The notes under the pieces: generated by a model
The model's input: only the letters and a program-made list of their open reading frames with translations
What the model was told of the DNA's origin: nothing
The model's database searches: none
Made by a program: the position numbers and the translations under genes
From: Icerya purchasi
Lineage: Eukaryota; Arthropoda; Insecta; Hemiptera; Monophlebidae
Direction: 5' to 3'
DNA length: 64,000 nucleotides
NCBI GenBank assembly: GCA_039619475.1
Contig: CM077115.1
Span: 134,242,172 to 134,306,171 of the forward strand
Shown here: piece after piece, positions 48,561-60,370 of the stretch
Numbering within the stretch: the stretch's first letter is position 1
Layout: every line of letters begins with the position of its first letter

Positions 48561-50300
48561 GAACGTCCGTGAACTAAAGTCATAGGCACGTTTACATTCA
48601 TCGTTCCACCATAAATAGGAAGAGGATTTATGTTAGGCTTGAGAGGTCAAACGGGAAGAAGGGGGACACGACAAAGAAGAAGCATTAGTAAGATGAAAGA
48701 GTTGTATTGCCGTTGAGAATCATCCCGAGACGTAAGAATCCACCACTGAGCTGAATTTAGCCCAGTCAGCCCAGGACAGATTCCACTGAGGATTAAGAGC
48801 AAGTTTGGAAACAGCAAAATAAGAGAAATCAGAAAAGGAAATAAGGATAGGGACGTGATCATTTCCAAAGGTGCCATCCAGAGTTCTCTCCAGCTAGATT
48901 GCAAACTGATGGAAAAAGAACAGAAGCTAAGATCAAGAGAATTAGTAACTGAAGCGTTTCTGAAAAAAGTAGGCAAAGAATCTAAGTAAAACTAAATTAT
49001 TTTTAAGGAAAAACTTTTCTAGAATTACACCATTTCGGTTGTAGTGTGAGCAGCCCCAGAGTGGCGAGCGAGCGTTCAAATCACCTTCAACGTTAAGTGG
49101 ATGAGGAATCGAATTAAGGAAGAGTAAGAAAGAAGAGTCCTAAAGGCTGTAAGACAGAGGAATGTAGACAGACATTATGTGAAGAGGATCAGAAAACTTG
49201 GATCTTCAAGGAGTGGAGTGAGGAAGAGAGAGGAAGTTGAACACTGTGTTCAGTAAATTGAATGTTCTTTTTGATAAGAATTGCGGCGCCACCGTATCCA
49301 TCACCCCGATCAGATCTGATCGCATAATAGTTTTTACAGGTGAAATGAGTATCTTGTTTAAGCCATGTTTCTCTGAAAGCAAGGCTATTTTAATCTCATT
49401 TTGACTGAGCAAAGTCTCTAAGGACCTCTATTTGCTCTAAGGCTTCGGCAATTCCACTGTAAAAATTTTAAATTAAAACACATATTTCTAAGAGGAAGAA
49501 TAATATAGCAGATGAAGCTAAAGCTGAAATTGACTAAAGCCAATCAGCTATAGTTCAAGTGCGGCAAAGAGCATACACAAAGGAAGTATGAGAAGGAAAA
49601 ATAAAGAGATATGCAATAGGTCTAAGTTACCGAGGAAGAGCGCTATGCTCTTTAATAGTTTAAACCTAAAAGAGTTTAGATATAAGAAGGAGACTGATTT
49701 AAAACAGTCGACACTTAAACTCTGAGTACTCATTTAGGGATTATCAAGAAGGTGTACTATGCGAAAGAAACGAAGATAGAGAAAAAGGCAGAAGAAGGAG
49801 AAAAAAAAAGTTCGGAGATAGGCTAATATTTACTGAAGAGTATAAATGGATTAAGCGGAAAAATTGATATGCTAATTTTTGAAATTCAGGATTATTGCGC
49901 CGTTGTAGAGAGATTTATTGGAAGTTTAAACTGAAATTCCCCCTGACAGCTGCCCCGGGAGCTGATACAGGGTATATGGAAAGATTGAGATTAGTCGGAG
50001 CATCATTTGGCACCTCGGAACTTTTAGTAATGAGACTAGATTTGATGAGAGAAGTATGTTTTGAAAAGAAAAGACCGTTAGGATAATTATGGTTATTAGA
50101 GGGAAGAGGAGGAAAGTGAGATTGAGCTAATGAAAAAAAATTTTATGATGTGAAGTTGGAGATTTTTTATGGAAAAATGAGGTTTAGGACGGGAAGTAAT
50201 CAGATTTTCTTTACTGGTTCTGAAGGAAATGTTCTCAGATATTTTCCTTAACTCGAGCTGCTCTTGAAAGACAAGGCATTGGACTAGTAACATATAATGC
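48560..50300 (-). mobile_element. LINE ORF1/endonuclease relic on minus strand
   Basis: In minus-strand order: ORF1-like debris (about 50300-49480), then the endonuclease start SQNEIKIALLSEKHGLN (about 49410-49360), with DLIGVMDTVAPQFLSKRTF, where a neighbouring frame reads SDRGDGYGGAAILIKK (about 49325-49270). Its end is NASVTNSLDLSFCSFSISLQ then SSWRELWMAPLEMITSLSLF (about 48955-48830), where the neighbouring frame restores the DGTFGNDH pattern of the catalytic Asp-His. Small frameshifts split it throughout. The 5' limit is approximate. Confidence 0.68.
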
Positions 50301-50712
50301 ATTAAATAAAAACGCATGTTCTTAAATACAAAAAAAAACAAAAAACAAAAAACGATAGATCGCAATATTTTTACATTTCAAATATAAAAATGTCACTCAA
50401 CACAAAAATGTAAATATTTTATAAAATTAATACGGAACACTTTAAACAACGAATTACATACATTACAACCATCGAATAATACTCGAAAAAGTATCGATGT
50501 GCGAATGCCGGTGATCGCTTATGTAAATAAACGAATAGGCACGGTGTCAGAATTGAGTAATACGAATAATGAATAAAAAAAATAAGAAGAAGTTAATAAA
50601 AAAATTCAATAAAGGCGGAAATTAGAGTAGAACAATTTTGCAACAGGTAATTTACCACGGTTACACGAAATAATCGAAACATAATGAACAAAACTTATCG
50701 AATAGAAAATAC

Positions 50713-50752
<40 letters not shown>

Positions 50753-51640
50753 CTCGAAATATGAATAAAACAAAAGCAAAAAAAAGGGAATAAGATTTTT
50801 TAAAGAAAGCCTAATTAAATAAAAGAAAACGTATTATAAACAGCCATGTTAGTTTAGTGTAGTACCGATCGTCATTTCAAATATTTCTTTTTCGATTTTC
50901 TTTGTTTTCTGAAATGGCCATTTCGTATCATCAGTTAATTAAAATAAATATAATCTTTCTACTTTTTGATTTTCAGGCAAGCGGATAAAAATATTTTCGG
51001 TTTTTGTTTAAAATAGGCGTTACTTTACCCGATGTCCTCGTGAAATTAACCAAAACATTAGAAACCAATTTAAAAAGAGATCGATCGTGCTAAATCATTG
51101 AAGGAACAATAAAAAAGAAAGAAAAAAAGTAATGATAATTACAGTTTTTTTCCTTTACGAAAGTTACAGTTTTCTTACTTTTTCAAGATGCGATATAAGC
51201 AGTTTGATATCATTATCTCTCTCCCTCTTTTGCTGGTAAATATTCAAACGTTAAACCGTAACAAATTTTGTACCATATTTGCGATGTCAATGACCCTCGG
51301 GTGGTAATATAAGTTTTAGCTTGTGCGAATTTCATATCCTAAACATTTAAAGAAATACTTGTCGCATAATTACGATGAAAATCACCCAATATAGCGATTA
51401 CCACGTAAATAATTTCAAAGCACGAACACTACAGTTTTATATATTAGCATAGGTAATGCATAGTTTGGTATTATTTTTAATATAGTACCTGATGTATTTA
51501 CAGATTCGTCCATTACGTGTAAACTGTTTATATCACTAACGCAATCGCTTACATAGTTTTTTTTGAACTAGAAGTGTGCTAGGGGATCTAAAATCGAATT
51601 ATTTACGGAAGTTGTATGGTTACATATAAGAACGAAAAAT
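50301..51640. other. AT-rich spacer with (AT)n microsatellite
   Basis: No gene recognised. A perfect (AT)n run of about 37 bases lies at 50715-50751. Confidence 0.6.
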
Positions 51641-51659
51641 ATGCAGTTACATTTGAAAG

Positions 51660-51880
51660 GCATGTCGACATAGGACTTCGGCCTAGAAACGATTAGAAGA
51701 GAAAAATCGATCACTTACTAATCCGATCAGAAACTGGCAAAATGAAGGAATTAAGAATTGCGATAATAGGAAGCGAGAGAAAGGATAAAATGTAGCAGGC
51801 GCAACAAAGACTAGGAAGTAAGAAAATAAAAGTTAAAATACAGAGTAGACAAGCAAAGAAAATATTGTTAGGATACAAAA
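51660..51880 (-). mobile_element. probable 3' scrap of LINE family alpha
   Basis: It shares with the other alpha 3' ends, in order: agaagagaaaaatcgatcac, ttgcgataataggaagcgag-like, agaaaggataaaatgtagca and aaagactaggaagtaag. Too short and mutated for protein evidence. Confidence 0.45.
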
Positions 51881-52429
51881 ATAGCTTTGTAATTAGGATT
51901 AATATGGCAGTTTAAAGAGGACGTTAAACTAAAACGTAAAGAACCTAGCAAAGCTAGATTTGTATATGTCAAAGACAAAAAAACTAACACAATCAACAGA
52001 ACACTTGGAAGGAAGCTGAACACTCACTGGATGAAAATACTTTGTTTCGCTCAAGCTACCAAATAAGGCGATTGTTGAGTACACATGTAATTTTCATTTT
52101 TTAAGCCACGTTGCTGGAGAAATGGAACGTAGAGAGAAGTCTTTTTTTAGAGATGGGAATAATAATAAAGGAATTCGAACAAAGAACGGTAATTTCTCTA
52201 GAAATAAATTAATTGAATACATAAGAAGAGTATGACGAAATTAATTAGACGGGATTTTAAGGACAAGAAACGAAATGCCATTGAGACACGCAGTGGGACT
52301 GGAAAACTTCATGAAGGCGAATGAAGTTAAGAAATGTGGATGAAGACGGAAGAGGATTATATAACTCGTCAGCATAAGCGGAAGCGATAGCATCAATAAA
52401 AATAGCAAGCTATAAACGAGGAGGTTACA

Positions 52430-53480
52430 GATAGCGGGACGTACAGATTTAAATGCTCTGGTTAATTTACGAATACGAGTAAGTGAGGTAGCTCTTGAAG
52501 AATAAGAGCGACAATTTTCTCAAGAGGGCTTCTGGAAGATTTTCGAATAAATCTATCTTTTGCATTAGTTCATTAATGATCGAGGAAGTTCTCGAGTAAA
52601 GGATTTGCACAGAATGCTCGAAAAGAAGAACGACTATGATCAAATGTACCATTAAAGTTCTCATTCCATCTAAAAGAATCAGGCTGTATTCTATGATAAT
52701 TAAACAACGGTGGTCAGCGAGGAAGAGAGGAGAGCATTAGTGATAGAATTTAGGAATAATTTGTAAAGAGATACAAGATCAGAGTCTTGTGTTGAGATTT
52801 TAGAGTCTTGTGTTGAAATCAGAGTCTTATACTGAGTGAGGAACCAAGATTGAAGTTTAGTTTGGAAAGATTCCAATGGAATGGTTTAAAATAAGTAGAA
52901 AGAGAAAAATTTCCAAGGCTAGAAGATAATCACTACCTTAGAAGCCCGTAAGGACCGACCAGAGGTAGCTAAAAGCGATAATGGGAGAAAAAATATTAGG
53001 TCGAAAGTCCTAAAGGAACTTTTAAAATAAATAGGAAAAAAATCATTGACGAGAACTATATTGTAGGAAATAATGAGATTTTCAAAAACAGCACCATTGA
53101 TAAGCAACTCTATACGAGAGCCCGGCATTCCACGGCCGATTATAATAAACGGATAAAGGATAGAATTAAGAGTCGGAGTAAGAGGATAAAATAATCAAGA
53201 TCACAGCTAGGAGTTGCAGAGATGGAAGTTATACTTAGTGAATGGACAGAGTTTGAAATAGAGGAAATGGATACAACGTTAGAAATGAAAGTGGCGTTCT
53301 AATAAGAATTGAGGATCCACCGTAACCATCCCGCGATCACATTTAATTAGCTTGTTTTCTCAAAAATTGAAATTCATATCCGATCGTAGCTGTATTTCAG
53401 ATTGGGGCTTTAGTACTACGACGACAGTTCCATTGTAAAACATTTGGAGTAGCAGCCATGGTGAATTATAGCTACTGAAA
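52430..53480 (-). mobile_element. second LINE endonuclease relic on minus strand
   Basis: On the minus strand, KPQSEIQLRSDMNFNF (about 53400-53355) and CDRGMVTVDPQFLLE (about 53340-53290), with the neighbouring frame reading DRGDGYGGSSILIRT, reproduce the endonuclease block of the copy at 49.3 kb. PGSRIELLINGAVFENLI (about 53125-53075) is the SRIDL-type segment. NGTFDHSRSSF in an adjacent frame near 52650 corresponds to the catalytic Asp-His block (DGTFGNDH). Stops and shifts are frequent. Confidence 0.6.
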
Positions 53481-54150
53481 TGAGAAGGAAGAAGAAAACT
53501 GTAAATTGTAAAGAGGGGAAGAGAATGGGAAAAAAAGGTAAGACTCGATAAAAGAAAAAAGGGGAGTTAGAAAAAGAAAAGAAAAATTAAAGTATAAGAA
53601 TAGAATGTACAGAAAAAGACGAGAGGAGAAAAGTGAAAGGGAAAACGAGGAGTCAAGAAATTATAAAAAAAGACATTAGTGAGAAAAAGTTTTGACATCG
53701 GTCTGACTGATTCTTGTTGAAGTTAAGTGAGCGAGCATTGCTGTAACTGCTAGCAATCATCGTCGTAAAAATAATATATGTACCGCTGTAACAGAAAATA
53801 GTAATAATGTATTTAAGTTTTACAAGTGTCAGGATGTGTGCGTATGAACTGCTGAAAGATACTATTAAAATAAAGTGTTGGTCACCGCGGCATTAGTACA
53901 CTTGCTGCAATCACGCCTTTTGGGGAAAATTGTCCGAATGTCTTAAATTCTTTTACAAAGGAATGATTATAAGATTTAAAGAAAAAAGAAAAGGAATAAG
54001 CGAAACTGTAAGTAGTAGTTAGTTAAAATGAATGTAATTAAACAGGAAGTTGGATAATGCGTTGTGTAAAAAAAAAAAAGAATGTAGTGTTTTGGATCTA
54101 AGACTTATATTCTTTTTTTAATTATTCTAATTCGAAGTATTTTAATTAGA
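53481..54150. other. unassigned A-rich spacer
   Basis: A-rich sequence, possibly LINE-derived, with no recognisable protein remnant. Confidence 0.4.
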
Positions 54151-54960
54151 GCCCGCACTACTCTTTCGGTTATATCAGTACGACTTTACTTTGGAAATTC
54201 CCTAAAATCGCAGACCATTTTATCATGTCGAAGACGCCGGAAGTGTCAAAACTTATTAGTAGCATCGAACTAACTGTAGTTTGTTTTAAACTCTTCTTTT
54301 AAGATATCATAGATTTTTACAACTGCGCCTTCTGTTGAATACCTGTTTCTAAGGGAAAATTAATTTTCATACTTTACGGATTTATAATGAATTATTATTT
54401 TTCTAAAAATCTTTCCCCTTTGTGGGCAAAAGAGTTATTGGTCTGTTTTCGGTTAGTTCCTGTTTTGTTGAATAATAATAATAATACTTTGCTATCTTTT
54501 CAAACTTCAAGATCTGCTATATTATCAATACGTGCCTGATATATTTTTAACGGTAGTTTCGGATTTGTTTCGCAAATTAATTTTATTAATCTGTTAGGTA
54601 TTTTGGTTAGGTCGTTTTGGCTTTTTATTTTTGAGTTTATCGATTAGTTTATCTAAAGTTTGATTATCTATCAGAGAAATTCACGAATTCTGGACGTCTT
54701 TGATTCATACTTATCAGTATTATTATCGGCATCGTGAAAGAGTGTTCTAATAATTAGACTTATTTTATCAATAAGATCACATATTTTTTGGATATTATCC
54801 TTTAGTAAGGGAATTCTAAGTTTCTTATGCTTATCAGTAGTAATTTTATAAGGTTTCTCCCTACAGATGTGCCGGACAAGTGATTTGCCGGAGCAGCTCC
54901 GCTGGGAGCAATTTTTCAAAGTGAGCAATGATTTATTGCTGCTCTGCCGGAGCCCAGTTG
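54150..54960 (-). mobile_element. LINE reverse transcriptase start (R1/I-like), inactive
   Basis: On the minus strand an 85-codon frame (54928-54671) reads SLVRHICREKPYKITTDKHK then KLRIPLLKDNIQKICDLIDK, the linker ahead of the RT domain in R1/I-like LINEs. RT palm remnants follow: LIDKLKNKKPKRPNQ, IPNRLIKLICETNPKLPLKI, YQARIDNIADLEV and KDSKVLLLLFNKTGT. Further on are NRYSTEGAVVKIYDIL (the fingers block) and LISFDTSGVFDMIKWSAILG (A motif, about 54265-54205), which keeps the catalytic FD. Several stops and frameshifts are present. Its 3' continuation is not recognisable below about 54150. Confidence 0.7.
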
Positions 54961-57175
54961 CTCCGAAACAAAATTATTATTTTTACCCTGACAACTGACA
55001 TGCGGAACGTTTGATTAATAGATAATAACGATTAGTATTTTTTATATAATTAAAAATATCGTTATACTAAAGATTATAATCTTAAATTAATATTTTTATA
55101 AAGCATTTTAATGCAACGAAAAAAAAAAAGAAAAAAAATTAAAAACTGACTCTTTCCAATATTTATACATGCAACGCCAGTGGGCCATGTATTTTGATGT
55201 GTGTGTGCGACAGACGGTGTATATATCAAATTAAGATAAAGTATACGATCATAAGATGGTGAGAGGGTGTGCATGAAAATCTGTTCCGGGGTGAATAATA
55301 TGCAATGGGATATAGGCGGAGAAAGGGTCTACGATTGGTGGAAGAAATTGTTCGTTCATAAGGAGAAAGGCTTGGAAATGAGTAGAGGTAGGGGAACAAA
55401 AAGAAGCCAGTAAGTGCTAACAGCTAGAGTAAAAAAGAAAATTTTTCTCTCAAGCATTAAATACGACGTGAACCGGGCACATCCGGATATGTAATTCATT
55501 TCGTCGCCAAAATAGTTGTCTATTACGAATTTTCAAACTGCATCAAAGACTGTATGTCCGTCCAAGACTATTTCCATCCGCTCAGTAACAGATAAAGAGG
55601 GATATTTTCACGAAAAACCTTAGAACTAAAATCACTTCGAATACACGCCTCGTATCGCAACCTAGTGTTTAGTAGAGAAAAACGAATTTTCATTTTAATA
55701 TCGATACTTTTTCCTTTTTTTTTTTTTCAAATAAATTCCATTCCTGCAATCGAGGTGAGAATATGTCTATTTTTAAATTTCAGTTGATCTAATTTTGAAA
55801 AATATTCCGTCTTTTTAAATTTTTCTCCCATTGTTTTTTACGGTATAAAAGATTTGCTTCTATTTAACCAGAGAACTTATTAGAACAGAATTGCTTTTCT
55901 GAATCGAACTCACTAAAAATAAGTTAATTTAGAAGAACGGAATATTTTGAAACGATCAAAAAACAATAAATCGTTCAGTAGGGTAGGAAAGACTAGAAAC
56001 AAAGTATAAGAGGTGGGGGGGTACTTCGACGCCGGCGCATTGATTCAAAATGAATTCCAAATAATAATATAGGCTACCAGGGTAATCGTCTACCTGGTCA
56101 GAATGTCCTTTAAGAAATGGGTTGCTAATGCAGTGTGGCCGTAATAAGAAAAATTAGATTACGCTCGGAGAAAGTAATTTAGGCTATCTTGCGCATGTGA
56201 AAAAAATACATCGATACTTCACCGTGATAATGAAAATAACGCAAAATGGCAATTGATTATAATAAAACAGGTCCGTGTGAGCCTTTTGAACACAAACATC
56301 TTCGTCGAACTTCTTCTCACGTTCTGCGGTTAATTAAGTATCCAAGCCGACAAAAGTACTCCTCCAAAGTGCGCGAATTGAAGAATACCGACTTACAATC
56401 GAAATTCGATTAGCGGCATAATGAGCAAAATTTCTGCCTTGTTATTATCGACGAGACTTAATTAAACTTTTGTCGACGTACAATAGTTGACGTGACCCGA
56501 TAGAGACATTAGCCCGTCGATACACGCAAATACTTTCGAAAGAAAGAAAGGAAAAGACATAATTTAATAATAGTAAGGCAGTACGGTTAATGAAGATGGC
56601 TGAATTCCGGATAATCATCAGTTTAGATAACTTATTATTTTATGCAGTTAACATCATAAGTAGGATAAATGCATATTTTGAAGAAGTAACAGTTTCGGTG
56701 ATTACGTGTACGTTAGCAGTTATCTATTAACGACATAGAAAGAAAATAGAAGGTCGAACACAATCAACGAACAGGAATAAAATTAATTTTAATATACTTA
56801 AATGGTAAAAAGATTGAATAAAATGTTTCTTTTTTTTTTTTTTTTTTTGTTTTTTTAAAATTAAAATACCGGATTTTAAGATTTACTATAAAAACGTGAA
56901 AAACAATTATTTGATAAAAAGATAATACATATTTTACAGTAAAAAATATACCTTAAGATAAAATTATAATAATTCTTACACAACGTTAATACTTTAATTA
57001 GAGTTAGAGCCGAATTGAAAATTGTAATATTTGGTGTACCGAAACTTAAGTATTTAAGAATTATCATATCACCTTGAGGTACATGGTTCTGAAATATTTT
57101 ATTATTGAATAATTTTTTTTCTACTTTTTGGTCCATTTTTATTAAATTTCTGTTACCGATAAATTGTTTTTATTA
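54961..57175. other. unassigned region
   Basis: About 2.2 kb without a recognised gene. T-runs lie at about 55707-55728 and 56828-56848. Short frames here have no identifiable domain. Confidence 0.45.
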
Positions 57176-57179
57176 AACT

Positions 57180-57500
57180 TTTATAGTAAATCTTCAAGTA
57201 TTAGTAAATTTTTTTACCTAAAAAATACGATTTATTTTACAATTTTTAGCATAATGCTTGCATTTTTTTTTTCCGTTAAAAATCAACTTTTTTAAAAGCG
57301 ACTTTTTAATTTATACGTGTCCGTTATATTAATGTAAAAAATTATCTAAGGGAATCACATTTATTTTTTACATTTTTTTTTCTTATTACTGAGTATTTTT
57401 GCTAACCGATACTCAACGGTGTACTTTCACATGGTACCATCATCGCGAATGTTATATAGTTTCGAATGAACAAAGAATATCATTGGAATCGGTCCACAGT
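57180..57500. repeat. inverse-oriented relative of the DDX47 intron repeat
   Basis: The reverse complement of about 57440-57500 reads tgtggaccgattccaatgat followed by attctttgttcattcgaaa, nearly the same as 23927-23965 (tgtggaccgattcaaattat, then tctttgttcattcgaaag). Further along, gagtatcggttag is also shared. It shows that the 0.3-kb unit is dispersed as well as tandem. Confidence 0.6.
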
Positions 57501-57579
57501 GAAAATCAAAAAAAAAAAAAAAATCTTTTCTTTTTTGAAGTCGGTAAAACTTAACTAAATCAGAATAGCCTGTAAAATT

Positions 57580-57750
57580 TGTTTTTTTTTGGAGGTTTTT
57601 TATTTGGTTTTGTTTGTTTTTTTTAGGCTCGTCAGCCAGACCTCCAGCCAAAAATAATTAGGAAGAAGTTCCAACTAATTGAAACTTAATTCAATCGGAA
57701 ATAGTTGAAATAAAGGAACCAATGGCAGGGGCAACACAGAGTTAGGCAGT
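57580..57750 (-). mobile_element. 3' tip of LINE family alpha
   Basis: A T-rich run (57583-57626) is followed by ggctcgtcagccagacctcc, aaaataattaggaagaagtt and gaaataaaggaaccaatggc, parallel to the 3' UTRs at 7.03 and 8.48 kb. Only about 120 bases are retained. Confidence 0.65.
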
Positions 57751-57829
57751 GGTACTTTGTTCAGGTTAGGGACTGTCTCGAATCCCATTGTTGCGCATGG
57801 AAATACGGTTCAATTTCTCTTGCGCTGAG

Positions 57830-57925
57830 TTAATGTCATAATGAACCAGTCCAAATAATAAGAAATCAATAAAAAATTAATAAATAAATTAATAAATAAA
57901 TTAATAAATAAATAAAGAACATATA
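57830..57925. repeat. (AATTAATAAAT)n-like simple repeat
   Basis: About five iterations of taataaataaat-type sequence, probably the decayed 3' tail of an older LINE lying at about 57730-57865. Confidence 0.6.
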
Positions 57926-58027
57926 TAAGAAAAATGGTTTGAGCTGTGAAACTATTTAAAGTTAAACGGTAAAAGTTGATAAATTATCTGATGAGATAAC
58001 GAAGGTAAAATATTAAAAATTTAACTT

Positions 58028-58891
58028 ATAAATAAATCAAACCATGATAAAACTGAACAATAGCGACTGGACGGACAAAATATTCAAGGCAACAAAAAAG
58101 AATAAACCGCTCACATCAGCTATTATCAGGCTAAAGCAGCTGACGCATAAGTTCATTCTCGAGAGGAAAGAGCTACCGATTTGTGAAACATGCCCTGGTG
58201 AAAGAATTACCATACAACATCTGGTACTAGGCTGCTCCAAGTTCACCGCCAACCAACCAACTACCACGGACCTCAACGCTTTTTTGGACATCAAGAAATT
58301 TTTTTTTTTTTTTTTTTTTGGGGTTCGTCGTAAAGACATTGACCCAAGAAGAGGGGGAAGAATAAGAAGCGGAATCAGATGTTTACGCGATCAGATATGG
58401 AAGATAGGAAAGACTCAAGTGCTGGAATGACCGAGGGTGATGGCAAGGAGAGGACAAAAGATGCACAGTACGGAGTTGGAAGACACTTGACAAAAGAGAA
58501 GAGTACAAGGAAGAACGGTTGGAAGCGATATAAGTGCATTCAAACAAAATGTGATTAGCGTCACCTATAAAGTTGTGAGTGGAAGGATGTAGGGGACAGT
58601 GAGGAGAGGGGACTAGAGAAAAACAAAATAGGGAAGCAGGAAGCAAACTGTGCCCAAAGCGTAGGCGACAGATTGCAGAGAGAGTTGAACGCCGCATGGA
58701 GGGAAAATTGAAAAACCATGGATAAGACGGTAGATTAGGCTGGATAAAGAGATAAACAATAACATAATCACATTTCTTAAACGTACAATGCTACACTTAG
58801 TTTTATAAAACTATGTACCGTACTGTAACTAGATTAAGTAGATTATAGCCTATGTAGGCAGTAAAAATCTAAATAAATAAATAAATCAAAC
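58028..58891 (+). mobile_element. 5'-truncated LINE with 15-bp target duplication, carrying a nested LINE
   Basis: The 15-mer ataaataaatcaaac occurs at 58028-58042 and 58877-58891, bracketing the insert; the right limit is slightly ambiguous because the 3' tail is (TAAA)n. The plus frame from 58044 reads KLNNSDWTDKIFKATKKNKP, SAIIRLKQLTHKFILERKEL and PICETCPGERITIQHLVLGC, the C-terminal Cys/His region of an RNase H LINE. It is broken at 58299 by the T-run of a minus-strand LINE and resumes near 58760 as NNIITFLKRTMLHLVL to a stop. The tail is tctaaataaataaataaat. Confidence 0.8.
58299..58758 (-). mobile_element. nested 3' fragment of LINE family alpha
   Basis: Inserted into the plus-strand LINE at 58043. 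The T-run at 58299-58320 is its poly(A). The minus frame (58697-58383) reads MRRSTLSAICRLRFGHSLLP, SLVPSPHCPLHPSTHNFI, then DANHILFECTYI, matching the zinc-like motif of the other alpha copies, with the second Cys replaced (FIGD for VVCD). The upstream frame (PSLIQPNLPSYPWFF-like) begins near 58755. No clear target duplication could be defined. Confidence 0.8.
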
Positions 58892-59850
58892 AGTATACAT
58901 AAAAATAAGTTAAAAAATATAACGAAAAAAAGTGAAAAGAATATTAGGAATTGTAGAAGGAGAACGAATAAAAAAAATATATACATATATATGTACAACT
59001 ATATATTTAAATATAATAAGAAGAAAAAGTTACGTTGAAAATTGGTCAATAATTTGAAAAAAAAAATTATTAAATAAAAATTAATAAATATAGTTAAATT
59101 TTTACCCATATTATTATTTTATATATAAATTTACCGAATTATAATAAATCATTACACCGTGATAATAATGTGTGTCACCTGATTTGCTTCTATTATGCGG
59201 AAAGAGGATTTTCCCGTTTGCCTATAATTTATCGGCAGGATAATAGCGAAGAGGCTTACTTGTACCGTGCGTATTTCGAATGTATTAAACATTCGAGCAC
59301 TCGGTGAGTGCAGTGAAATCTCTACCTTAAAATGGATGTTTATTATCCGGAGCAAGATAGATCGGTAAAACAAGTTAACTGTCGAATGGGAATAATAATG
59401 AAAGTGTTAATAGAATCGGAATAAAGAAAAGAAGGTGAAAATATTTAAAAGGGTGGTCATACGAAAAAATCGTTCAGAACGGGAAAAGCATACTCGGAGT
59501 AGAATTAAAAAAAAAAAATCGCTTTTTTTTTAGAGAATGGAATAGTGTAAGAGAAAAAAAGTTAAGAAAATGCGAGAAGAATTAAGGAGATACAAAAATG
59601 GGTGGGATTTTTGGGAGATAGCATATCTTTGTTAAAGAGTCAATAAACGGGAAAATAATTATAATTAAAAAAATATTAAGAATTAGAAAATCTAAAGGCT
59701 TTGGCTATTTTTGAAATATAACATTGATGGTTGGGGATCGTGAGAAGGAGGAACACAAAAGGTATTCTACGAGTTTGCTATTTCAAGGAAAATCTGGCTT
59801 TAGAATTGAAATTTTTACGGGCTAAAAAAATTTGAAAGGAGAGAATAAGA
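58892..59850. other. unassigned AT-rich spacer
   Basis: No gene recognised; A-rich, with a few A/T runs. Confidence 0.5.
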
Positions 59851-60370
59851 AAAAGTTTTTTTTTTGTTTTTTTTTTTTGTGAAAGCAACATCTTGTACCG
59901 TGTTTAACTGCTGTGGTTATTACAGCACGAAGATGCGCAGTTTGTTTTTATAGATATCTGCGTATTCCGCTAGTTCTGATAAATTGTGTTACAGATAAAA
60001 TTGCATTGGGGGAATTCTCAAGAATGTTGGTGATTGTTTTGTTATTAATTGAAGAGGGCTGGCTGGTAGGGTGATAGTGCTGGACAGTCGTACAGTATGT
60101 GAGAAGTTGAGGGAGCAACATCTTGGCCACAGAAAGGACAATTCGTAGGAGGGGGGGGGTTCTTTGCAAAATAAAATTATGCGACATGGACGTGTGGCCT
60201 GTGCGCAAGCGGCTAAGTGTACAGAAATCTCTTTTAAAAATTGATACGTTTAAATCAAAAAGCGCTTTGCAAGCGTCGTGCAATAGTTTTACATTTCTTT
60301 TGAGGAGATGTTCACCTATTGTTAAGGCGGGAGAGATAGATTTAAGGAAGCCATACTGAAAAGTCTGGTC
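59851..60370 (-). mobile_element. LINE C-terminal fragment (family beta)
   Basis: T-rich antisense poly(A) at about 59858-59879. The minus frame (60283-59948) reads HDACKALFDLNVSIFKRDF, CTLSRLRTGHTSMSHNFIL, then a Cys-rich block; after a frameshift at a G-run (60151-60159), the CPFCGQDVAPS motif is restored in the neighbouring frame. The motif set RLRTGHT..SH....PP..C.FCGQ is shared with the fragment at the right window edge. Its 5' side stops at the Jockey insertion (60381). Confidence 0.75.

Noticed and set aside
50715..50751. (AT)n run as a regulatory element
   Set aside because: Ordinary dinucleotide microsatellite.
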